64,000 nucleotides of DNA from Paraconiothyrium sp. Pb-2020 (lineage: Eukaryota; Ascomycota; Dothideomycetes; Pleosporales; Didymosphaeriaceae). Of the stretch, positions 43,436 through 54,816 are shown piece after piece; within the stretch, counting starts at the first letter, position 1; each line of letters opens with the position of its first letter. The position numbers and the translations under genes are program-made. The notes under the pieces are model-generated. The model had not been told where the DNA came from, searched no databases, and saw only the letters and a program-made list of their open reading frames with translations. The stretch spans positions 1,488,001-1,552,000 of the forward strand of contig JAJUBI010000003.1 of the NCBI GenBank assembly GCA_022419385.1, written 5' to 3'.

Positions 43436-46400
43436 ATGGCCGACCTCATCTTAGAAACAGACGAGACAAATAAGCACGCGAGTGCGTTCGTAGCACCATT
43501 GAACATTCACAAGTCGCCCAAGCGATCGCGAAGTAAAGGCCCTGGCCACTCCCGGCAATCATCATCAAGAGGAGGACAGTCGGCTACCTCTCAGTCGCAT
43601 ATGTCTCCACCGCTGACACCACGAACCTCGAGAGACTCGCTTGCAGAGCAACCTTCACAACCAGTCTTTCACAACTATTTGCGCGCCTTTTATCACTTCC
43701 ACCCTAGCTCCACTGTGTCCTCGTCGACCGATGAATCGTCTATTACCGTGCCTATCAACCAAGGAGATGTGATTCTCGTGCACTCGGTCCATCCGAATGG
43801 CTGGGCTGATGGGACCTTGTTGGCATCTGGAGCTCGTGGATGGCTTCCGACGAATTACTGCGAGCCATATGATCATCCAACGATACGGACGCTGCTGAAT
43901 GCGCTCACTAATCTATGGGACCTTGTTCGCGATGGTGAAAATGGTGACTTGGTTGTCTTCATGAAGCAGGACTATATCAGAACTTTGATCGCCGGTGTCC
44001 GATTTTTCTTGGTGAGTCGAGACCAGCAGACCTACCCGCGTACAGAATATCGCTGATTGTTGACAAGGAAAAAACGGATTGTCTGACAAGGGAATCGCCA
44101 CTCGTCGTGGCTCATGTTGGTCTCCGACGAATGCGCAAAGGGTTACTAGGCGATCTCTCTTCTCTCGTCAAGACCGCTAAAAAATTGCAGGAGGTGCTGC
44201 AATCTAACGACTCACCGGGTCTGGTTTTTGGGCGCCTCGACGAACTTGTGCTCAAAGCCTTTAAGCTCGTGACGAGGGCCGTTCGCTTCCTTGATATATG
44301 GGCGCAAGATGCAGTGTCGCTGTCATTTGACATGGGGGAGGGCAACAATAGACCGCTGACCCCTCCGTCTGACTCCGCTGATCTTGCAGTGCAACCGCCC
44401 GCAACGTCGAATCACGACGACGTAGGTATTGCGCAAGCCAATGACAAAGCAGCTTCTGTACCACAAGCGAGCGCGTGTGTAACGCGCGAGTTATTGGACC
44501 ACGAAGCAACGCAACAACGCAACCTCGCCCGTCTCTCCGTTGCCTTCTCGATTCCTTCAGACTCGGACGCGCTCCAATCACCTCTGTTCCCTCCCCAGCC
44601 CCAAGCTCAGGCAAAACGATTATCTGTTACGCATCGGCTGTCGTACACCGGGAAGTCCCAGAGCACGCGAAAACACAACCTTGCCTCGGAGCGGCTGAAC
44701 GCTGCACACGATTCTTTCTTGGGATTTATAGGCTCATTCATTGGACTGCACCTGCAGTCGCGCTCCTCTGAAGAGCTCGCAGTCACCACGCAGGAATCTG
44801 TCATAGCGTGCCGAAACCTCCTCGCAGTCGTCGAGGAAGTATGGGAACGCGATTCACGAAGATCCGAACAACTGGAGCAGGCAAGGGAGATGATGTACAC
44901 GCGACTCGCAGAACTTGTCCAGGCGACCAAAGATATGTTCAGCAGCTCCGAGGCGGGGATGGGTGACGAGGTGATCATGCCGGACCAGGGCAAACAGCTT
45001 GTCGTTGCAGCCACGAGCTGCGTTCGCTCAGCCGGAGAATGCGTTACGAAAGCGAGGGTGGTGATCGAGCGCATAGGAGACTTCGAGTTTGAGTACGACG
45101 AACAAGGCCTATCACATTCGGTTTTCGATCAAATCAACCAGAACCGACTCTGTCTCGAGCAACCACAGGACGCGTTGCAGACCGAAGTACCTAGTCAGCC
45201 AGAACGCATGATAGAAATCGAGAAACCGCTCCCTCCGCCACCAACTGATGAGCGCAAGCTGCTACCACCACTGGTCATCTCAGAATCGAAGCCACTTCCC
45301 GACGTCCCGCATTCACCATCAACAAGCAATCAGAACGCCGGGCTTCGTCCTTCTCAGAATCCTTGCGCTGAAAGCCCGGTTGCCACCTCGGTTCGGTCGT
45401 CCATGTCTTTTCTACCACACTCTTCCGTGCAGCATAACGTTGCGCAACCTCCTCACCCGAGCGCCTCAGATTACTCCCAAAGTCCTGCTAGCGCAACGCA
45501 GCGATTCTTTGGGAAATCAATTCGGACCGATAGTGTCAATGCTTCCGTTGCTGATTCCAGTAGCACGTGCAGGTATAGTATGCGAGGCGAGACTGCTAGC
45601 ATAGTATCACAGACTTCAACCCGGGCGACGACACCCGACCAATCTCCCGCGAAGAAGTTCAGTGCGCAGACACTCGTCAGCAGCTTTGGCAGCTCATCAG
45701 AGCTTCGATCTGTTGCTAGCGAAGATGTTGAAGCGGTTGAAGAGCATCTACTTGAAACGACGTATTCTCATGAACTTCTCTACAATAAAGACGGCCAAGT
45801 CTCCGGAGGGTCTCTTCCGGCCCTGGTAGAGCAGCTAACCTTGCACGATTCTACGCCCGACACAAGCTTTGTCACCGCGTTCTATCTCACGTTCCGACTG
45901 TTCACCACTCCGGTCGAGCTATCGCAATGCCTGATTAACCGATTCGACCTCATTGGCGACAGTCAGTCGGTAGGCATACCCGTCCGTCTAAGAATCTACA
46001 ACGTGTTCAAAGGCTGGCTAGAAAGCCATTGGGTAGTCGAATCTGACTCTGCGGCTCTCGGCATCATCTTCTCGTTTGCAACCGGGAAGCTGCGATCAAC
46101 TCTACCAGCCGCGGGGAAGCGCCTTGCAGAGTTGACGTCCAAAGCCACTGAGATCCGCGCTGGAGCTTTAGTTCCTCGTCTTGCGACATCTCTGGGCAAG
46201 ACTGGTGTCTCTGGCTCCGTATTCATCCCCGCGGACAACACTGCACCTAATTCGAACATGACCAGAAGTCAGATGAATGCTCTGAAAGCGTGGAAAGAAG
46301 GCAGGACGCAATGTAGCATTCTCGATTTCGATCCGCTGGAGATGGCAAGACAATTCACGATCATTGAGTCGAAACTGTTCTGTACGATACAGCCGGAGGA

Positions 46401-47196
46401 GCTCCTCGCATTGGAATGGATGAAGAAAGCAGGAAAAGGCGTCAATGTCAAGGCGATGGCTACCCTCTCGAATGATCTAACCAATCTGGTCACAGATACG
46501 ATCCTTCAGGTGGAGGACGTGAAGAGAAGGGCTGTTGTCATCAAACAATGGGTGAAGATTGCGGGTAAATGCCTAGAGCTCAACAATTACGATTCGCTGA
46601 TGGCCATTCTCGCTTCGTTGAACTCGACCACAGTTCTTCGGCTCAAGAGAACCTGGGAGCTGGTCTCTGCCAAGACGAAGGCTCGCTTCGACGAGCTCAA
46701 AACAGTTACCGACATCAGTAAAAACTACGCGGCCCTTCGCCAGCGTCTTCACGACCATGTCTCGCCCTGCATTCCCTTCGTTGGCATGTATCTTACTGAC
46801 CTTACATTCGTGGACGCTGGGAATGAACCAACACGACAGCTACCTGGTGAATCTGGAGAAGATGGGATCTCTGTTATCAACTTCGACAAACACATGAAGA
46901 CCGCCAAGATCATTGGGCAACTACAGTCATGCCAGGTACCCTATCGCCTAACAGCGGTTCCAGAAATGCAGGAGTGGATGGAGTCCCAAATACAACGGAT
47001 GCATTCAAGCAAGGAAGCCAACCCTCAGAGCTTCCACCGACAATCTCTGCTTTTAGAGCCTCGAGAGCCTCCACGGGTTGTCAAAGCCGCCCCTCCTTCA
47101 ATTAGCAGTAGCGCAGCCAGCACGATGACCGCCAAAGATCGGTTCGACATGTCGAGTTTGTCGAACTACTTCACCAACAACGCCAAGGACCGGTAA
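43436..47196 (+). CDS. SH3-domain Ras guanine nucleotide exchange factor (Cdc25-like)
   Basis: Two exons, 43436-44011 and 44068-47196, give 1234 residues. The N-terminus has a Ser-rich leader and an SH3 domain (INQGDVILVHSVHPNGWADG, then TLLASGARGWLPTNYCEPYD). A long central region has Pro-rich stretches. The RasGEF-N (REM) domain follows at about 750-880 (SGGSLPALVEQLTLHDSTPD) and the Cdc25-type catalytic domain at about 940-1175 (ILDFDPLEMARQFTIIESKL, LNSTTVLRLKRTWELVSAKT, PCIPFVGMYLTDLTFVD). It loads Ras with GTP upstream of cAMP or MAPK signalling. The SH3 plus GEF layout matches fungal Cdc25/Ste6 proteins; which of them it is cannot be settled from the sequence. Confidence 0.92.
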
Positions 47197-47989
47197 ATCC
47201 ACTACCTTTTGAACTGCACATCATGCAGCTGGCTTCATTTGGATATCCGGCGTATACTCTTCTCCAAGTACACGACCCTGTTTTACTCTCTTCGGTGTGA
47301 GACCGAGTTAGCACTAAGCTGACCACGCTCCTCGGTTCTGTTATCTATCTTTGCAACGGCCTTTTACGACTTTAACGCTCGATTTCATATTCTATTTGTT
47401 CAGATACCACTGTTAGCGATTTCTGTTTCCTGTTTACTGGGCAATAGGGCAATACATGGTTTGCGGGCTGCGAGTTGCAACCTACGCTCACCAAAGATGC
47501 CCGGTTGATGGCGTTTGGGTACCAAATGGAGACTTGCATGATCGAGTCCGCCTGACTTGCGGACTCAGGGCAGGGGCTCTTCTGTATAGAGGGAAAGGCA
47601 AAAAGCATGGGACGAGTGTGATTGACGATATCCAGTGTATAATCTTAGTGGCATGTGCATATCGGGACATAGGACCCAAGAGAATGGAAGTGAACCTTAT
47701 CCAATCAATTGTACTTCTGTCGAATCTGGTGATGGTTGAACTATTGGTAGCTGGGTGCGAACCGCGGCTCCTCGCAGATCACTGATCTGGCCGACTAGGT
47801 CGAGATCACGAGCCTCTTGCTGGCACCTTGTTGACAACGGTGGTGGCTGAAGGGTGTGGCGTTGCGTTGTGAGAACGGACAGCCGGTTTCGTGACAGCTC
47901 TAGTTCCGGGGCTCCCACGTGCAGCCTTTTTGCACGAGACCTCTTTCTCTGCTGCTTCAACCCCTCTCCCGTGAAGCGTGTCCCCATCC
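47197..47989. other. Intergenic, CHY-RING promoter
   Basis: About 790 bases between two genes on the same strand, holding the RasGEF 3' end and the promoter of the CHY-RING gene. No separate feature was recognised. Confidence 0.45.
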
Positions 47990-50411
47990 ATGAGTTTGTT
48001 CTCCTCGTTCATTATTGATCCAGTTGTCCGCCAGGCACATCGCTTCTCGGGCGCTGCTCCAAATGCCGCCGACGACGGCGAGCGCCCATCTTCACATGCC
48101 AGAAATGTCGACTCTCCTGCAACATTACCTGTCCTTCATGATACCCGCGCAGTAGCTCCCCCTGAAAATACGCAAGCTAGCAGCAGCACCTCTTCTGCGC
48201 TAGAAGGAGATTTTCATCAGCATGAACCATCCACTCGCGACGAGCAGCGGCACAACTATGACGGCACCGTGCATCCCCCACTAGGCATGTTGTCGCGCCG
48301 CATAACCGCTCCGAGTGCACCCGTCGATATTCCTGGCGATGGAGAAATGTCCGCGAATCCCTCACATACTCTAGACGTACATTTTCGCCGCCTGAATCTC
48401 GATCCCTCGCACGCTGTGACGCCTGCGCGCGACATCGCAAGGCCAGCATCAACCGCAGACGGACAGCATGCACCGTCCATGGCCGAACCACTGCCCGCAG
48501 ACGATGGCATGCGCCATCTGCGGGCTCGCATACACGAGATCAGGGCTCTGCGAATTGGCGATGTGGACAAAGCTCGCATGATGCATGGCCTCATGACGGA
48601 ACGCTACAATTATCTACGGCCTACATCGCCCAGCAGCTTTGTCTCGCACGATCGTCCTTATACGCCCACGTCAAATCAGTCAGTCTTCTCGGAAGTCCAA
48701 TACTCCTCGCCCGTTTCCACTTCTTCCGACATTGACCCAGACAACCCATTCAACCTTCGACCTGGTGACACAGAGCCTACATACCGGCCTCGACCAACGC
48801 ATCCCAGCACGGACGCCGTCGTAGAAGATGACGAGGCGGAGCTGTTAGAAGAGGAACCCTCACTTGGCTGTCAGCACTACAAACGTAATGTCAAGGTTCA
48901 ATGCTATGAATGCAGGCGGTGGTATACTTGCAGGCACTGTCATGATGCGATTGAAAGCCACAACCTGGATCGGAAGAAGACCCAGAACATGCTCTGCATG
49001 GCTTGCGGCACCCCACAGAAGGCTACCGAGTACTGCACAAACTGTGGGACACAGTCAGCATGCTACTATTGCGACATCTGCAAGCTGTGGGATAACAACA
49101 GCAGCAAAAAGATCTACCACTGTGCCGATTGCGGTATCTGCAGACGAGGCGAAGGTTTAGGTAAAGATTATGTGCATTGCAAGGTGAGTTACGTACTGAA
49201 GCTGCCATGATCTATCTAACCTATGTCAGAATTGTAATGTGTGCATATCGATAGCTTTTGCCACAACGCACAAGTGCATCGAGCGCGCTACTGACTGCGA
49301 TTGCCCTATATGTGGAGAATATTTGTTCAATTCTTCCACGGCCGTTGTCTCCATGCCATGTGGCCATTACCTACACAAGGAATGCTACAATCAATATATG
49401 GAGACTGCATATAAGTGCCCCACGTGCAAGAAGAGCGCTGTAAACATGGAACTTCAGTGGCAAAAGTTGACACAAGCTATCGAGAGCCAGCCGATGCCTG
49501 AGCAATTCGTCAACACACGAGCTATCATTCAATGCAACGATTGCGCCGCGAAGTCATCTGTCAAGTACCATTGGCTCGGCAACAAGTGTAACAGTTGCGA
49601 TTCATACAACACTAACGAGCTCCGTATCTTGAACGGTCCGGAGAGCGAAGAGACTGCGAATGCGATTCTCGATGCAGACGAGGAAGAAACATCTGGGGCT
49701 CGATCACCAATCAGCATCAGCTCTCCTGCGTCTCTACCTCTTCGCTCACCGCGCTACTACTTCCAGCCCGACGAACCGGAGCAGACCTGGCTTCCAGGTC
49801 AACTTCCGTCTTTCCCTTTCCAAATGCCACAACTACCTGGCATGCCGTCTGGGCAACTACCATCTTTTCCCTTTCAGATGCCACAGTTTCGGGGTATGCC
49901 CCAATTTGCAGGCATGCCTCGAATGCCTGAAATGCCTCAAATGCCCCAGATGCCAGACCCTTCCGAACTGCTGGATCGCGTCCGCCGTTCCTTCGACTAC
50001 TACCTCAATCCCACCGGCGAGATTCCCAACGAAGCCGTACCTATCATCGACCTAGACGAAGAGCGCCGCGAAACCCGTGCCACGGACGGCACCACCGTTC
50101 AGCTGCCGGCTCTCCCACAATATGTCCTCGAGCGCTTCAATCGCTCGATCCTCCCTTTGCGTAATTATTTGAACCCTGCTATCGACCAGATTCCAAGCCT
50201 GGATCTGTCTGAAGATCACGATGCCGATGGGATGCAATTCTGGGGTGAGGACGGTGGACGATTTGATCGGTTCCTGTCTGGTTCCGAGGGCAGAGATGAT
50301 GACGAGAGTAGCAGCGATGATAGCGAAGACGAGCATGAGGATGATGCGGAGGGCGAGGACGATGACGACGACGATGATGAAAATGACATTGATTTACCTG
50401 GGCATCGATAA
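47990..50411 (+). CDS. CHY-type zinc finger / RING E3 ubiquitin ligase (Pirh2-like)
   Basis: Two exons, 47990-49183 and 49230-50411, give 791 residues; the start is ATG (MSLFSSFIID). After about 290 disordered residues come the CHY zinc finger (LGCQHYKRNVKVQCYECRRW...CRHCHD), the CTCHY finger (CDICKLWDNNSSKKIYHCADC), a RING at about 420-463 (CDCPICGEYLF...MPCGHYLHKECY...CPTC) and a zinc ribbon (IQCNDCAAKSSVKYHWLGNK). This order is that of RCHY1/Pirh2, an E3 ligase. The C-terminal third is special to the fungal protein: Met/Pro repeats and a very acidic tail (DDDDDDDENDIDL). The substrate is unknown; zinc-linked regulation is possible by analogy only. Confidence 0.92.
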
Positions 50412-50916
50412 CGCTGGGTTTGGGGCGAATAATGATTAAGGTTTTGCTCTGCAGGCGTTTGAAAAATGGTGTGAACCAAAAGCATTCTTGGATGGCAGAT
50501 ACCCTACGTAATCGCATTGCACGCTGATAAGCATAAGATCAGGCAGTAAATGTTGTTACAGCTCCTGGGTAGCAGTGTCGTTATAAATACAAATCCGGCA
50601 TTACAGTCTCGAATCTCCATGAAAATCCTCGGAAGGTCGTCTTGCCTTTCGACATTTGACTCGTAGAGCCTTGGTGGATGACTAAGCGTTCGGCTAGTTG
50701 GCGGCTTGGCAAATGTGAATTTCCCACACGCAGCGAAAATCGCGTCGCTTCGCTGCACGAACTCACGAACCTCAGCTTCCGTCGTCCACACCTCCACTAA
50801 CCATACAGCGGAATCTCTCAGTAAGACCTTTCTCTTCCTCAAGTCCACGTCGGACAAGGCGCATTCAGTCAATTGTGCACCTCTATCTTTGTTCCTACTG
50901 ACCACCGCCTGCAGAC
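50412..50916. promoter_or_regulatory. RPL31 upstream region
   Basis: About 500 bases before the ribosomal-protein gene. The 100 bases before the ATG are pyrimidine-rich, common for ribosomal-protein promoters. No specific element is claimed. Confidence 0.4.
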
Positions 50917-51523
50917 ATGTCCACCGCAGCCAAGAACAGCGGCAAGAAGCCCGCCGGCAAGACCCAGCGCAGCGCCATCGCTGACGTCGTCGCGCGCGAA
51001 TACACGATCCACCTGCACAAGCGAGTATGTTGAGTTCAGTTTTGTGAAGTCCACCGAATACCGCGCACCCCTTTCAGAGTGCGTGGGTAGGGCGGAAGAC
51101 TGTTCGAGATATACAACGGATGGCTAATACATGGGGCGGTAACAGGTTCATGGTGTGTCGTTCAAGAAGAGGGCCCCAAGGGCTATCAAGGAGATCCGCG
51201 CTTTCGCTGAGAAGGCTATGGTACGTGGACACCTTTTGATTTGGAACGGAGCGCTTTACTGAGGCTTGCACTCCAATCCTTCGTTGTCAGGTGCATCATG
51301 CTAACAAGTTACGCAGGGCACCAAGGATGTCCGCCTAGACCCCCAGCTTAACAAGAAGGTGTGGGAGTCCGGCATCAAGGGCGTTCCGTTCCGCCTGCGC
51401 GTGCGCATCTCCCGTAAGCGTAACGATGAGGAGGGCGCCAAGGAGAAGCTGTACTCGTACGTCCAGGCCGTCAACGTCAAGGACCCTAAGGGTCTCCAGA
51501 CCACAATCGTCGAGGACGCATAA
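50917..51523 (+). CDS. RPL31: 60S ribosomal protein L31 (eL31)
   Basis: Three exons, 50917-51024, 51146-51220 and 51317-51523, give 129 residues. eL31 sits at the peptide exit tunnel of the large subunit. The protein reads QRSAIADVVAREYTIHLHKR, VHGVSFKKRAPRAIKEIRAF and VRLDPQLNKKVWESGIKGVP, ending VKDPKGLQTTIVEDA, all characteristic. Introns of 121 and 96 nt are longer than average here, usual for ribosomal-protein genes. I checked both for box C/D snoRNA motifs and saw none. Confidence 0.96.
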
Positions 51524-51935
51524 GCTCGCCCAGAGCGCGGAGGACGAATGTGACGAGGCATGGCATGCATAAAAGGATGGCGTTCTGGCGGGTGCTGAGT
51601 AGCTTTTTTTCCATCCGTATTGTGAGCGAAAAGCTTGAATGATATCCAATGAAGGTTCATACCCGCCATTTCGAAGTTGATCACCGTGATTTGAAGAGGA
51701 AGTTGAAGTGCGGCAGTGTGCCTGTCATTCTACCACCGGACATTCTACACTATCCTACCAACTTGGAACCGACCCTCCCATTCCGCAACTGCCCACTCCG
51801 TCCTTCATCGCCCCATACAATCCTATTATACCAATCCCCCGTATCCTCACACGCCCATTCCTTCGCTCTTAGCCACCCCCTCCACCCCCGGCAACCAACT
51901 AACCCGCTGCTCAACAAATTGCTCGACCCTCGGCT
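51524..51935. other. Convergent 3' spacer
   Basis: About 410 bases between RPL31 and the GFA-like gene. It is C/T-rich in the second half. No gene is supported. Confidence 0.45.
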
Positions 51936-52442
51936 TCAACGCCCCTCCATCACCCTGAAATCATCCACGGTTCCGATCCGCAGGATACTCATACCTGGGA
52001 ACCCTCCGCCCACGCGATACATCAACGTGCCGCAGGTGTTGCAGAAATAATCTAAACTCACACTGTCAGCCTTATTGCATCTTTGACAAGGTGAGAAGAG
52101 AGGAACAGGAAAGAGGGCAAGCCTACTTGTCATCAAATGTCCCCGTCCGACCGTGTTCTTTTGGCCAAACTTCTTCAGATTCTCCTGTCCGCGCACATGG
52201 ACGAGATACTTATCATCCACCGTGAAGTTTGACGCAAACATGCTGGCCGTGATCTTGTGGCAATCGGCGCAGTTGCAGACGAAGGAGGCTACTAAGCCCG
52301 GCTCAGTCAGCGGAAATTGCAATTGTACCGTGCCGCAGAAACACGTAGCTGTCGCTTCGGTGTCAGTAGACCAACCGTCGCGAGCGAGGCCGGCAAGCGG
52401 GAAGTCGGCTGGGTGGGTTTGCGGCGTGTGTTTGGCGGACAT
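51936..52442 (-). CDS. GFA / CENP-V-type zinc protein
   Basis: Two exons, 52442-52127 and 52051-51936, give 143 residues from MSAKHTPQT. The zinc-binding cysteines of the glutathione-dependent formaldehyde-activating (GFA) fold are present: CFCGTVQLQF, CNCADCHKITASMFASNF and, after the splice, NYFCNTCGTLMYRVGGGFPG. The family contains many enzymes of unknown substrate, and the name should not be read as proof of formaldehyde chemistry. The intron (donor GTAGGC, acceptor TTTAG, 75 nt) restores the conserved NYFCNTCG. The frame also stays open through the intron, so retention would insert extra residues but no stop. An upstream in-frame ATG is probably leader. Confidence 0.82.
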   Translation of the reverse strand: MSAKHTPQTHPADFPLAGLARDGWSTDTEATATCFCGTVQLQFPLTEPGLVASFVCNCADCHKITASMFASNFTVDDKYLVHVRGQENLKKFGQKNTVGRGHLMTSRLALFPVPLFSPCQRCNKADSVSLDYFCNTCGTLMYRVGGGFPGMSILRIGTVDDFRVMEGR

Positions 52443-52945
52443 CTTGCTGAGTAAGTGGATAGGGAGATGTCGATATGTATTGATGAAAATATGAGTAGAC
52501 GCTGCTGAACTTGGAGCAGTGTGCCTAACACACAAGAGCAGCCTTGCGTAGGCTTTATACTCTTTCAATGCGGAGTATACACACGCGACTGTAGTCGTCC
52601 ATACTGCCGAAGAAATACGCGAGCAAGCCAATCAAGATCCGCGGTGCGTTGCGTCCTGCGCTGAGTGGTTGCTATCTATCGCACAACATTGGTAACGAAC
52701 CACGACGTCACTCCGCTTTCCCCTCGAACGTGGACATTCTACTCGCAGATTAGTCAGGGCATAACTCCTACTCGTCGCAGCACATAGTACAGATGCAGCG
52801 TTAAGGTAGTAAGTGGCGTAGGTAATCAGGGTCCATGTTACAAAGCAGCGGGGATCGCTCGGGGATATGCAGCACCACTTCAATTATGCACACTTCTCAT
52901 TACTGCTGCCTTCGGGTATAATCTACATCCACCATTTCCGCCCCT
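52443..52945. other. Spacer, no feature seen
   Basis: About 500 bases holding the promoter of the GFA-like gene and the 3' end of the GH16 gene. Confidence 0.45.
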
Positions 52946-54059
52946 CTACTCCTTGAATACTTTGAGGTAGTTGATCCTCCAGTAGCTCTCCGCAAACGCA
53001 CTCGGGTTATTCGCCACATAATCATTACACGTCGCCGCCTTCTTGCTGCATACTGCGTTACTCGCCCATACTGCGTTGCCCCAGTCTCCGCAAAACGTGG
53101 TGTCGATGACAAGTTTGTGGTTGATGAAATGCTTGTTGAAGTCGCACCCGCTGCCGGCGAAGTTGGCGCTTGGCGTGCCCCAAAGCGTGGGGTCGGGGTT
53201 GTTGCCGTACATGTTGTAGGGGATCGAATCGCGTGGGAAGAACCACATCTTGATGCCGGTTGATGTCCATTGCATGGCGTATATTCCACCGAATTTGGGG
53301 TTGAGGGGGGTGCCTAGGGTGGGATTAGCGTTTGTTGTGTAGAACACTAGCATAGGTGGGTGAACGCTGCCTGCAATGCTTCCTCGGGGAATACTGCTGG
53401 CTTCGCAAGGGGTGGAAGGCAATGGCACACACCGAAAGAAGCCGCGGACTTATCATCGACTCCGCACCCAGCATTACTCGTCTGGCCTGCAGCGTTGAAG
53501 TAGCAATTCTTCGTCTTAACTGTGCCAGTGCTACCGGTCCCAGTTATGGTACATCCATCGGATGTATGCAATGACATAGCGTTTCTAGTAGAATCGTGGA
53601 TGCCTTCGATGATGTCGATCTCTCCATTCGCAGGCCACGTCTTCTCTGGACCGAAGGACCAGAAGCTTGGCCAGCTCCCGCAAGTGCTTGCAGGCATGTG
53701 CATCACATCCAAGATGAAGAGACCACGATTGTAGAGCTTCTTGCTCTCTAAACGTAAGCTGGCGCGCCCATTAGGCGCGGCGTTCTTGCTGTCGACATTG
53801 AGATATACGTTGTTGCCGGATACCTGGTAGAGGCCTTGGGACAGGGCGTCGGTTTGGTTGAGGTAGCTGTACAAATGAGTACTTCTCGGTATGTGGAGAG
53901 AGACCGCGTTACTTACCGGACAAAGCCATTGGTTGGGTCCGCACCGGAGTAGAAGTTGAAACAGTTCTGGAAGGAGGCACCCATGCAGTAGTCCTGGAGA
54001 GTATATGCTGCCGCTGAGGCCCCTGAAAGGGCTAGGTAAAGAACGCTCTGGAAATACAT
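52946..54059 (-). CDS. GH16 endo-1,3(4)-beta-glucanase, secreted
   Basis: Three exons, 54059-53917, 53866-53433 and 53313-52946, give 314 residues. A signal peptide (MYFQSVLYLALSGASAAAYT) leads into a GH16 jelly-roll. The catalytic box is GEIDIIEGIH, with both active-site Glu and the middle Asp in place. Flanking blocks GLFILDVMHMPASTCGSWPS and GGIYAMQWTSTGIKMWFFPR, and the end SYWRINYLKVFKE, are those of the fungal laminarinase-like group that cuts beta-1,3/1,4-glucans of fungal or plant walls. It has no GPI tail or binding module. The last intron is 119 nt. Confidence 0.92.
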
Positions 54060-54816
54060 AATGGTATATTGCGAAGTATAGACAGACAAGTACAGGCAAG
54101 GAACGGCTGCGAGCAAGCTCAAAGTGCTTCTCGCGATTGTGTCGTGCTGTGTTATATCAGAAAGCAATACTCTACGACCCAAAGGTAGGGACTGACAGAT
54201 GTATATCTAGAGCACGACAGCCACTAATGCAGGTACATCTGCATAAAATCAGCCCTCTGAAGCCCATGATCAACCATCATGCTGACCCCTTACGGGGCGC
54301 CCGCGATGTGGTACGCGTGGGCGAGATCGTGGGCAGCTGCTTTGGACGGGAACGCTCATGATTCAGCCAATAGATATTGTTGCTGATTGATTGCGAGTCA
54401 TCCATGGCTGAAATAGGCGATATTGAATCGGTTTATCTTTTTTAGTTGCGAGAGGGCTGGCTGGATAAGCGATGAGGCGCTCGGCAAGTGTGCCTGGACC
54501 AGCCTCGGTCCGCATTAGTTCGCGATAGTAGCTTGCTTCTGAAGAACTTCAAGAGACTAGCTGTACGGAAAGGAAATTGGTGGTGAGGAGTCATTTGCTG
54601 TACAAAAGCACTTTAAAAATGCTGCATTTCTTTTGGGCGTCAGCAGGGATATTACATTCGGGTAGGTAGTGTACATGGGTGGTGTTCTACATCGAGGCGC
54701 GGTTAATTTACGCCCGGCGAGCCCTAGCCTCGTGAGGTGTGGCATGAGGCGCGGATTTCCATCGATACACACCGAGACATCACGGTCATCCGGTGCACAA
54801 TCGCCTCTTGACTTCA
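54060..54816. other. GH16 promoter and COQ2 3' spacer
   Basis: About 760 bases. A small inverted element, CCCCTTACGGGG (near 54286-54297), contains a stress-response type CCCCT core in the GH16 upstream region. This is an observation only. Confidence 0.35.

Noticed and set aside
51025..51316. snoRNA within RPL31 introns
   Set aside because: No C box (RTGATGA) in either intron.
52443..52631. Longer N-terminus for the GFA-like protein
   Set aside because: The extra residues do not match the family and there is a good ATG at 52442.
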